The notes under the pieces: model-generated
What the model was told of the DNA's origin: nothing
Database searches by the model: none
Seen by the model: the letters and a program-made list of their open reading frames with translations, nothing else
Source of the DNA: DATLMR01 sp964615905
Lineage (GTDB): Bacteria; Acidobacteriota; Blastocatellia; UBA7656
Direction: 5' to 3'
DNA length: 64,000 nucleotides
Assembly (NCBI GenBank): GCA_964615905.1
Contig: CAZTUB010000009.1
Location: 217,568 to 281,567, forward strand
Program-made: the position numbers and the translations under genes
Shown here: positions 32,201 to 38,953 of the stretch, in pieces
How the letters are laid out: every line of letters starts with the position of its first letter
Numbering within the stretch: the first letter of the stretch is position 1

Positions 32201-34885
32201 CCACCGCTGGACGCCCGTCTGCGCGCCAAGCGTCCCGAAGAACGGGTGCGGGCGGGGCGTAAGCTGTGTGCGCGTCGTGCCGTCGGCCGAAAGTATCCCG
32301 TTGAACGGCGGCCCGTTTATCGCCTCTATGCGCGCCACGACCTCTTCGGGGCTGAATACGCCATCTTCGTAGTTGAAGCCGTTGGCCGCGCCGTCTGACG
32401 ATGTCACGTCGAACTTCACGAGGTGTATGTGCTGGCCCATGATGTCTGTCGGCGTCGTCACCTGGAAATCATCCACCTTGTAAAGTTTCGGGACCAGATT
32501 CGTGTGCCTGAACTCTACGCAGTCGTTCGAGTTGGCTCGGAAAAAGAGCGGCTCAGGCGGCTTTGTGTTGTTTCGTATCGCGGCCACGTCGTGCCAGAGC
32601 GCGCTGATGCGAGCCTGCGGGTGATGCCAGCCCGCCTTGTTGAACTTCAGATCGATCTGGATATTGGCGACCTTGTAAGGCGGAAGGAACCTGATTGCCG
32701 TGCCGCCCGTGCTGATGCAGGGGTCGGCATAAGGCGCTCCGGGCTTGCGCGGCGCGCCGTTTGTGACGAACCTTCCGGGCGCGCCTTCGGGCGTGAAGCT
32801 GGAAAAGCCCGACTGCTCGTGGAAAGTCATCGCGGCCTTTTCGTCGCGCGTGCCGTCTTGAGGAACTACTTGCGCGTTGGCGGTCAGAATCTCCTTGCTG
32901 AAATCGAGCCTCGTGTGGTGCTCTTCGGATAAGCCGTCCGTGATTATGTGACGCGGCAGCCCGCCGTCGTCGATCAGGTCGAGCGGCGGCTGCGGGACGC
33001 GGTGGCCCGCAACGCCGGGGACAAAGAAGGGGAAACCGGGGTTGCCAATCGTTCCCGGTATCGGCGTGACCTTTACCTGGCCGCCGGGCAGGCCGGGCTT
33101 TTGAACTATCTCGACCTGCGCCTGCGGGAGCGGGGCCATCGGAATAGTCGGGACAGGCACTATCCCCGGTATGGGCGTGCCGCGAACTATCTCGCCGTCG
33201 GGCAGAGCGCGCGAGCCCACAACAGGCCTGCCGTCGCCGTCGAGCGGGGTCCCTTTTTCAAATACGTCGTGCACACGCCACATCCCCCACATGCCCATCG
33301 CAAAGTGCGGGTAGAAATGGCAGTGGAAGATCGAGTCTCCGACTGTGCGGTTCCGGTTGCCGCTCCCGCCCTGGAGAATCTCAAGCGTGTAATCAGAGCC
33401 CGGCCCTATTGCCTGGCTGTCTAGCGCCGTAGAGTCCGGGCTGTTCGGGGTAAAGAACCACTGGTGCGCGTGCTGGTGGTGTATGTGATGCTCCTTCGGA
33501 CCGGCGTGCAGAATCCTGAACTTCACGTGCTCGTTCAGGTAGCTGTGATAGACATTCGACGGGTCGTCCGGGAAGAAGGCCCTTGTGGCCTTCGGGCCGC
33601 GCTCGGTAAGGCAGGGCCGCCCCTCTCTTATGTCGTCGATAGTGCAGGGGGCGTTGGCCGGGCGGTCGACGACCATCGCCGGGTCGCCCACGGTCCAGGC
33701 AGAAAGAAAGAACTCTTCATACAGACATTCGTTGCAATCGTGCATGGGGCCTACGCCAAAGCGGTTCGCAAGAATCTCCGCGCCTATGCCGCCCGACCCG
33801 TAATTTATAGCGAAAGCGTCTCGGACGCTGTGCAGCGTGTATTCAAGCTGCGGCTGGTTGAATTCGGGGAACGCCTGAACCGCGCCGATCTCGTCGTGAT
33901 AGATGATTGTGAACTCGCGGAAAGGCTGGTCGCGGTCCGGCAGCGAAGGGTTCGGCGGGTAAGTTCCCGTGGCGAACCTCCCGGCGTTCGGCCCCGTGAT
34001 GATCGCGTTCAAATCCGAATGGACTATCTCGTTGTTATGAAGCATCTTCAGGACCGGAAGCCCTGCGCGCGGGTGCGGTGGCTCATACAGCTTTTGATAA
34101 TTGTACCGCTCGCGCGACTCTGCGCCGGGAGGCGGGGGGAGTGTGATCATCTGCATCTCTGCTGCGGTCACCTGAGACCGATACCACTCGGACTGCGCGG
34201 GCAGCACGTTTATCGCGCCGAACAGCCCCGGCGGGATAGAGCCGCCGTCGCCTTCGCCGCCCGTCATCGCGGCGGCGCTGTGCATCAGGTGCGTGCCCTC
34301 TTTCTCCGCATAAAGCTTGTAGGTTATCGACCGGCCGGGCCTGACAAGACCGCCCGGTCTTGAGAAGCTTGTCGGGTTTGCTCCGACGTTTGAGCCGTCG
34401 TCGCGTATGGTGTTGACAATCTGCATCCCGACGACGTGAATCGAGGCCGTGCGGGTGTGCGGCTGCTCCTCGTCTCTCGGCTCGTGAGCGAGCAGGTTCT
34501 CGAAACGTATCTCAAGACAATCGCCGATGTTCATGCGCAATACAAGAGGTCGCGGCCGTTTCCCGTCGCGCAGCTTTACGTTGCCAGGGTACAGGGACGA
34601 GCCTTCCCTCGGGACAACATCCCGCCTGAGGGCATAGATCATGCCCTGCGGCTGGACCGCGCCCAGGCGGTTCCAGAAGAAAGGCTGGTCGAAGGCTACA
34701 ACGTCCGCAAATATCGTCCGCTGGCAGAAATTCACGACCGGCGGGCCTATAGGCCCTGGAACTGCCTGGGGCGAGACGCTCTCTTGCGCCGCCGCCGAGC
34801 CGCCGATCAGCAGGAGCATAAGGGCCGTGGCGCCGATGACTGCAAACAGCCTTTTCGGCCACCAGGAAAAATGGGTCAGGGTCAT
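29213..34885 (-). CDS. Giant secreted six-cupredoxin multicopper oxidase with FnIII tail
   Basis: ATG 34885 after AAGGAGCG gives 1890 residues with a signal peptide (about 1-34). Six cupredoxin-like units occur as three pairs (roughly 50-240/320-545, 730-945/960-1210, 1240-1445/1460-1660). The odd units share an opening motif: LRMNIGDC (116), FRANSNDC (782), LRANAGDC (1308). Copper motifs: HHIHHQHAHQW at 466-476, HCHFYPHFAMGM at 521-532 (type 1 Cys522, His527, Met532), QHIH near 818, THDHFGPSTH near 915, SVHGLKW near 1138 and LHGHIWEH near 1576. Two fibronectin III domains occupy about 1660-1870. The layout resembles six-domain bacterial oxidases such as MnxG, but the substrate is not determined. 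First gene of the oxidase module, followed by propeller, Sco and cytochrome genes. Confidence 0.86.
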   Translation of the reverse strand: MTLTHFSWWPKRLFAVIGATALMLLLIGGSAAAQESVSPQAVPGPIGPPVVNFCQRTIFADVVAFDQPFFWNRLGAVQPQGMIYALRRDVVPREGSSLYPGNVKLRDGKRPRPLVLRMNIGDCLEIRFENLLAHEPRDEEQPHTRTASIHVVGMQIVNTIRDDGSNVGANPTSFSRPGGLVRPGRSITYKLYAEKEGTHLMHSAAAMTGGEGDGGSIPPGLFGAINVLPAQSEWYRSQVTAAEMQMITLPPPPGAESRERYNYQKLYEPPHPRAGLPVLKMLHNNEIVHSDLNAIITGPNAGRFATGTYPPNPSLPDRDQPFREFTIIYHDEIGAVQAFPEFNQPQLEYTLHSVRDAFAINYGSGGIGAEILANRFGVGPMHDCNECLYEEFFLSAWTVGDPAMVVDRPANAPCTIDDIREGRPCLTERGPKATRAFFPDDPSNVYHSYLNEHVKFRILHAGPKEHHIHHQHAHQWFFTPNSPDSTALDSQAIGPGSDYTLEILQGGSGNRNRTVGDSIFHCHFYPHFAMGMWGMWRVHDVFEKGTPLDGDGRPVVGSRALPDGEIVRGTPIPGIVPVPTIPMAPLPQAQVEIVQKPGLPGGQVKVTPIPGTIGNPGFPFFVPGVAGHRVPQPPLDLIDDGGLPRHIITDGLSEEHHTRLDFSKEILTANAQVVPQDGTRDEKAAMTFHEQSGFSSFTPEGAPGRFVTNGAPRKPGAPYADPCISTGGTAIRFLPPYKVANIQIDLKFNKAGWHHPQARISALWHDVAAIRNNTKPPEPLFFRANSNDCVEFRHTNLVPKLYKVDDFQVTTPTDIMGQHIHLVKFDVTSSDGAANGFNYEDGVFSPEEVVARIEAINGPPFNGILSADGTTRTQLTPRPHPFFGTLGAQTGVQRWFADRVTNGQNVDRTLRTAFTHDHFGPSTHQQTGLYAGLVIEPEFSSWFHNETGAPLGFIRDDMGPTSWQAIIKTQVLEESYREFLIEFADFTIAYKKNGGGTVENPIPDPPNAINPPGREEIGLPFLLKRPERCPISNEPPPCPEAISADDSGTFTVNYRNEPIPFRVRNPNTNQQAHPLSTAFQSGITRSDPDFNVQPNFYPPLTKDMRPTDPFTPLMRTFINDRIQVRILVGAHEEGHNFSVHGLKWLFEPDFKNSGFKSSQMMGISEHFEFVIPPLPKHGLGNSTDYLYTPGWAVDDLWNGLWGLLRAYNNNVEDLAKLPSRDTGVVDIKNRGDWTGVCPKNAPRRLYDVTAISASNALPNHGGTLIYNRRAGHNNDGPLHDPTGILFVRTADLNGTALRPGVPVEPLILRANAGDCIEVTLRNKLPAVPPDLDGFNTMPMIIDFFNANQVKPSNVVGLHPQMVFLDPTRSYGLNVGWNPPSTVAPNGVFTYQWYAGEMKITDGSGVAVPIEFGATNLVSADPIKHSNKGAVGALIIEPRNSTWTESAKMRAVADIFKPSDITGPEIRFREFVSIFQNDINLRFRGNKPVPNLAEAEDPEDSAQKAINYRTEPIWFRKGFEPDLKLEETREKNFTFALHNVQVFADPETPIFTAKIGQQVRFRVLQPGGHARNNVWTLHGHIWEHEPWINNSTMQGANALSEWTGAQTGVGPSFHFNALPKNGAGGKFKVKGDYLYRTQQSFQFDAGIWGLFRVTPNRRLVVRAYGISASEIKIEWDVDDDLSAASFRVTRRGPLGEDDPSLNAVEDTESKSIAEGFQEVETVDASQRGSTDRGLEADTSYEYIVEALDKEGAVIESSEGGAGSTLEPEIGVIPAFGAPGPLTLFSQGTNFIVIQWGDNSGDELGFRVERSIGSTANFALLANAPANSTSLGDNTIAPGNTYFYRVRAFKTGAESAFSNILEVTTSESTLQGKLTIKSVRLLSREEAEARGL

Positions 34886-34935
34886 AATGCGCTCCTTTCT
34901 TGGGAAGGAAACAGTGAGTTTTGGGTCAGGCGGAT

Positions 34936-36054
34936 TCAGTAAGCGCTCAAGACGTGCGCTACCGGGACGATACAATCGCCCTGAGAGACATACCTGATCG
35001 TATAGCTCCCCACGCCCGCCGGGATCGTCCCGTTTATGAAGTCCGAGTGCGTGTCCCATAACTGGTTGAGCGGCTCGCCGTCAGTCCCGTTCCAATCCGA
35101 GCTGAGGTTTCTGCCAGACCCCGCCCCCCTGATCTGTGTGAGCGAGGCGAGAGTCGGGCCTATGAAAGTCCTCTCGTCGGTTATTCCAACCCACGGCATC
35201 AGGCTGCCTCCGACCTGGCCGTCGGCTCCCAGCCGCGTGTGTTTCAAAGTGGTGTGAGTTGGGATGACCGGCGAAAAGTTGAACGTCAGGTCGAGCGTCC
35301 CTGCGAAGAAGTCTGCGCCGTGAAAGAGGTAAAACTGCGCCCCCACCGGTATCTGGCTGTGCGCGTAGATTACGACGAGGCTCGCCCCCTCTGAAAGCGG
35401 TAGCGTCGTATTGACAGGCGACCACGGGTCGCTTCCGCCGGTGGCCGAACTTGGAAGCCCCGAGACGAGGTAATCGCCGTTTATGCCGGGCTGCACGAGG
35501 CTGGTCACGACTGCGCGGTACGCGGCGAAAGTCCCCGAAGAGTTCCAGCAAGGCTCCGTGGTCGAGCCTATGAGCGTGCCCGTAACAGGGGTTCCCTGGA
35601 AGGTCGCCGTCCCGTTAAAGGGCGCTTGCTGTATCTGGCCCCAGTACAGGTATGCGCGAAAGATCTGCGCGCCTGCCGGTATGCCTCGCAACCTGATCGT
35701 TCCGTAACCAGTATTACGCGTTCCCGCGCCCGCGGCCGCGTGCGTAAGCCCGCCGCTCAGGATTATCTTCTCTTTGGTTGTAAATGAGCCTTCGCGCGCC
35801 TCTTCGTTCAGCGCCTCCTCGGCAGACTCTTTGTTGAAGCTCTCTATGGTTTCGAGGCTTTGGCCGCTCTCCGTCATGGCGAGCCTTGCGTTGAAGCCTT
35901 GCCCGACCAGCGGCCTCTCTGCTTCATCTGAGGTGTTGAGCGGCGCGGATTGCTGCGCGGAGGACAGGACGCGCCGTTCCGGTTGTATGAGTGCTGCCGC
36001 CAGAAAAGCAATCACGGAGGTTAACAGGATCAGAGTCAGGTGGTGTCTCTTCAT
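34936..36054 (-). CDS. Secreted hypothetical protein (DUF3344-like)
   Basis: Starts at ATG 36054 after AAGGAGAG; 372 residues with a signal peptide (LTLILLTSVIAFLAAALI). A ~230-residue beta-rich region (ITRAYLYWGQIQ-like: FRAYLYWGQIQQAPFNGTA; then SLVQPGINGDYLVSG; LPLSEGASLVVIYAHS) resembles DUF3344 surface domains. It is upstream of the oxidase, 50 bases apart on the same strand, so it is likely co-expressed. Function unknown. Confidence 0.8.
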   Translation of the reverse strand: MKRHHLTLILLTSVIAFLAAALIQPERRVLSSAQQSAPLNTSDEAERPLVGQGFNARLAMTESGQSLETIESFNKESAEEALNEEAREGSFTTKEKIILSGGLTHAAAGAGTRNTGYGTIRLRGIPAGAQIFRAYLYWGQIQQAPFNGTATFQGTPVTGTLIGSTTEPCWNSSGTFAAYRAVVTSLVQPGINGDYLVSGLPSSATGGSDPWSPVNTTLPLSEGASLVVIYAHSQIPVGAQFYLFHGADFFAGTLDLTFNFSPVIPTHTTLKHTRLGADGQVGGSLMPWVGITDERTFIGPTLASLTQIRGAGSGRNLSSDWNGTDGEPLNQLWDTHSDFINGTIPAGVGSYTIRYVSQGDCIVPVAHVLSAY

Positions 36055-36428
36055 CTCGGTCGCTCTCCTTTCACTTCCGGGTCCGTTTCTGTGATTTGAA
36101 TGGGCGCGCACGCTCACGCGCGGCGGAATGTAGTCAATTCAAGATGGAGCAGGCAGAACCTGCCGTGTGCGATCCGGTTTAGCGTCGGCTTCGCGCAAGC
36201 GGCGCGAAGTTCGAGCAATGATACTCAGGCGGCGCTGCTGCGTCATCGGCGGATGAGACCATTTTTGATGGGAGGATTCGACTAATTTCGCGCGGGTTAG
36301 TATGGGAGGAAAAACCCCTCCTACCCGGCACAATTGTGCCGGGTAGAGCCGGTATAACGAGGGTTAGCTATCATACAGCGACGCGGCGGGTGCAAGCGGT
36401 CTCCAGCGCGGTTGATCGAGGTACGTTC
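36055..36428. other. Regulatory region upstream of the DUF3344-like gene, with a perfect palindrome
   Basis: No gene. A perfect 26-bp palindrome CTACCCGGCACAA/TTGTGCCGGGTAG occupies 36321-36346, and a hairpin CTTCGCGC-AAGCG-GCGCGAAG at about 36189-36209. The palindrome has no loop, so it suits an operator for a dimeric regulator rather than a terminator. It lies between the response regulator gene and the first gene of the oxidase module. Confidence 0.5.
36321..36346. promoter_or_regulatory. Perfect palindrome, candidate operator
   Basis: Two 13-base arms (CTACCCGGCACAA and its complement) meet with no spacer. The location between the regulator and the secreted-protein/oxidase genes suggests a binding site. 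Confidence 0.5.
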
Positions 36429-37145
36429 TCACGGTCTGCGCTCCAGCTCGGACCCTGTTTCAAACTGCGGCAGCTTGACCAGCCCGCGCTTATAACAGTA
36501 GATCACAAGCTCGAGGCGGTCCGAGACGGCCAGCTTGTAAAATATCGACGTGAGGTGGTGCCGCACGGTCGTCTCGCTTATAAAGAGCCGGTCGGCGACG
36601 TACTTATTCTTTAGCCCTTCGGCCACGAGCGCGATCACTTCCCGCTCGCGCTCCGTAAGCGAAGCTATCTTGTGCGCGTCGGGGTCGGCCTTTTGCGGCG
36701 CTTTCGCGTGGAGCATCTCGCCGAGCAGGTTTGCCATCATCAAACCGTCGAGCCACACTTCGCCCGCGTGTACTTTTTCTATCGCTTTTATAAGGTGGTC
36801 GGCCGGTTTCGACTTTAGCACAAGCCCCCTGACGCCGAGCCTTATCGCTTCCATGCACATCTCAAGAGAACGACCGCTCGTCAAGATCAAGACCCGCGCG
36901 CCGTCTGCCTGGCGGAGCAGCTCGGAAAGCGAGTCGATACCGCCGTCGTCCTCCAGGTCGAGCACGATGATGTCTGCGCGCTGAAACGCCGCCCCGTATA
37001 GACCACCGTGGTCGCCTCCATCGCCTATCACCGTCAGGCCCGGGTGGCTCGCTATCAACATCTGTAACCCGCTGCGGATTACGCTCTGCCCCCCTATCAG
37101 AAGAACTTTTATCGTTTCCACGGCTGGTGAGAGAACCGGTTTCAT
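36429..37145 (-). CDS. NarL/LuxR-type response regulator with atypical receiver
   Basis: A 238-residue two-domain regulator. The receiver keeps the acceptor Asp63 (IVLDLED), Thr89 and Lys111 (VLKSKP). However, the acidic pair that coordinates magnesium in the first strand is replaced by Gly18-Gly19 (VLLIGGQSV). The C-terminal LuxR helix-turn-helix lies at ~161-225 (LTEREREVIALVAEGLKN, ISETTVRHHLTSIFYKL). Loss of the acidic pair usually means phosphorylation-independent control. It is the most upstream gene of the copper oxidase cluster and could control it; no histidine kinase is adjacent. Confidence 0.92.
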   Translation of the reverse strand: MKPVLSPAVETIKVLLIGGQSVIRSGLQMLIASHPGLTVIGDGGDHGGLYGAAFQRADIIVLDLEDDGGIDSLSELLRQADGARVLILTSGRSLEMCMEAIRLGVRGLVLKSKPADHLIKAIEKVHAGEVWLDGLMMANLLGEMLHAKAPQKADPDAHKIASLTEREREVIALVAEGLKNKYVADRLFISETTVRHHLTSIFYKLAVSDRLELVIYCYKRGLVKLPQFETGSELERRP

Positions 37146-37634
37146 ATATATCCTCTTTTATGGCATATGGCCGCACCGTGCTACAGGTGCTACTAGCACA
37201 ACAATTCCACTGATAAAACGGTGTGCTTGAGATCGAAACGTCGCGCCCACAATCGAAGACATAACTCGGCGGGATACGGGACAATCTGGTTCACTGACCC
37301 GATCTACATCGGTTCGCGCTATCGAAATCATTCAATCTAAGTTGGGAAGATCGACTTCTGAATCGAGTGAGGAAATACCGCAGGTTGATTCGCGAACGTA
37401 TCATCTTGACTTATATATCCCGTCAGCCTGAGTTGCCGGACTTAATAGCTCACAGGCTAAATTGATCGTCTTAACCCTTTGACTTCAGTCCACAGCGGTG
37501 AGTGATTATTACTCCCGATCTGACGGTGTATTTATTATCACTTTTGCGAATTCAATGCAAGACTCTTCCTGTTCGGCGTGCGTAAAAATAACAATTCCTG
37601 GCCGCGCCGTCTTTAATCCTCTAAAATCAGGGAG
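37146..37634. other. Intergenic region between the regulator and larB
   Basis: About 490 bases separate the divergent regulator and larB genes. It must hold promoters for both, but no consensus pair is strong. I see no ORF with a ribosome site, and no RNA structure that I can name. Confidence 0.4.
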
Positions 37635-38384
37635 GTGAACCGTGAACAGATCAAGCGACTGATCGAAGAGGCGCGCGCGGGCCGGGTCGAGATCGACCAG
37701 GTGGTCGACAGGCTGGCCGCGCTGCCTTATGAAAATATAGAGTTTGCGCGCATAGACCACCACCGCGACCTGCGCGCAGGCTTTCCCGAAGTGATCTTCG
37801 GTCAGGGGAAGACCGTCCCGCAGATCGCGAGCATAGCCGCGCGGATACTTGAGCAGAGCCGTAACCTCCTGATTACGCGGACTTCCGAAGAGGTCTTCGC
37901 AGAGATTGCCGCGCTCGCTTCCGAGGCCGAGTTTCACCGCGAAGCTCGTATGATTTCGGTCGTGCGCGACGCCACAGAGCGAGGCGAAGGCCATATAGCG
38001 ATAATCTCTGCGGGCACGTCCGACATCCCCGTGGCCGAAGAAGCGGCCGTCACCGCGCAGGTCTTAGGCAATCGCGTTCGGCGCGTATACGACGTGGGGG
38101 TAGCAGGGATTCACCGCCTGCTCGGCGCGCGCGAGGAGTTCGAGACGGCCCGCGTGATTATCGTAGTGGCCGGGATGGAAGGCGCTCTGCCTTCGGTAGT
38201 AGGCGGGCTGGTCGGCGTCCCTGTCATTGCAGTGCCTACGAGCATAGGCTACGGGGCATCGTTCGGAGGGGTCGCCGCCTTGCTCGGCATGCTCAACTCG
38301 TGCGCTTCCAACGTAACAGTGGTCAACATCGACAACGGCTTCGGCGCGGGCTTCGTCGCAAGCCTGATTAATCGTAAACCTTGA
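37635..38384 (+). CDS. larB: Nickel pincer cofactor biosynthesis protein LarB
   Basis: A 249-residue PurE-like carboxylase that carboxylates and hydrolyses nicotinic acid adenine dinucleotide in the route to the nickel pincer nucleotide. The C-terminal AIR-carboxylase-like core is clear (ISAGTSDIPVAEEAAVTA, VYDVGVAGIHRLL, VVAGMEGALPSVVGGL, PTSIGYGASFGG), ending with NSCASNVTVVNIDNGFGAGF. LarC and LarE are not in the window. The GTG start at 37635 overlaps its own GGGAGG, so the exact start is uncertain. A heptamer palindrome begins four bases after the stop. Confidence 0.93.
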   Translation: MNREQIKRLIEEARAGRVEIDQVVDRLAALPYENIEFARIDHHRDLRAGFPEVIFGQGKTVPQIASIAARILEQSRNLLITRTSEEVFAEIAALASEAEFHREARMISVVRDATERGEGHIAIISAGTSDIPVAEEAAVTAQVLGNRVRRVYDVGVAGIHRLLGAREEFETARVIIVVAGMEGALPSVVGGLVGVPVIAVPTSIGYGASFGGVAALLGMLNSCASNVTVVNIDNGFGAGFVASLINRKP

Positions 38385-38387
38385 GGA

Positions 38388-38493
38388 GTAAACAGTGACA
38401 AGTGACAAGTGACAAGAAAGAGCTATTGCAATGCTTGTTCTTCCCTCTGACTTGTCACTTGTCACTTGTCACTTGTCACTTGTCACTGTTTAC
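38388..38493. repeat. Heptamer inverted repeat, copy 1
   Basis: Left arm 38388-38416 (GTAAACAG then three GTGACAA-type units), centre of 34 bases, right arm 38451-38493 (five CTTGTCA units then CTGTTTAC). The arms are complementary with a two-unit excess on the right. It lies between convergent larB and yqeY, and its right end encodes the last three residues (SKQ) and stop of yqeY. Confidence 0.85.
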
Positions 38494-38941
38494 TTGTCCC
38501 TAATCTGGCTTTGACCATTTCGCTCAGCGCGCGGCCGTCGACCGTCTTGCCTTCGAGGCGGGGGCGAACGGCCTTCATCACCGCGCCCATCTCTTTAGGC
38601 GAGCTTGCGCCTGTCTCTTTTATCGCTTCTTCGACCGCTCGCAGTATCTCTTCTTCGCTCGCGGCGGCGGGCAGGTATGCTTCCAGCACGCGCGCTTCGT
38701 TCTCCTCTTTTTCGGCAAGGTCACTGCGGCCGGCGTTTCTGTACTGCTCGGCCGCGTCGCGGCGCTGTTTGAGCAGGGTGTTGAGCACGCGGGTCGCTTC
38801 CGCGTCGTCGAACGAATCTCGCACTTCTGTCTCGCGCTGTTTGAGCGCGGTCTTGGCCATCCTGAGCGCGCTCAATCGCTCTGCGTCTCTCGCCTTCATG
38901 GCCTCTGTCATGTCGCGGTTTATCTGATCTACTATAGGCAT
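38483..38941 (-). CDS. YqeY/GatB-like domain protein
   Basis: A 152-residue cytoplasmic YqeY-family protein (MPIVDQINRDMTEAMKARD, then LSALRMAKTALKQRE and SPKEMGAVMKAVRPRLEGKT). YqeY relates to the C-terminal tRNA-binding part of GatB; its role is unclear. The final codons come from the adjacent heptamer repeat. It starts 12 bases after the permease stop. Confidence 0.93.
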   Translation of the reverse strand: MPIVDQINRDMTEAMKARDAERLSALRMAKTALKQRETEVRDSFDDAEATRVLNTLLKQRRDAAEQYRNAGRSDLAEKEENEARVLEAYLPAAASEEEILRAVEEAIKETGASSPKEMGAVMKAVRPRLEGKTVDGRALSEMVKARLGTSKQ

Positions 38942-38953
38942 AATCGGCTCCCG

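Noticed and set aside
29388..34363. Several plus-strand frames of 80-310 codons across the oxidase
   Set aside because: They are antisense shadows of the copper oxidase, without starts or domains.
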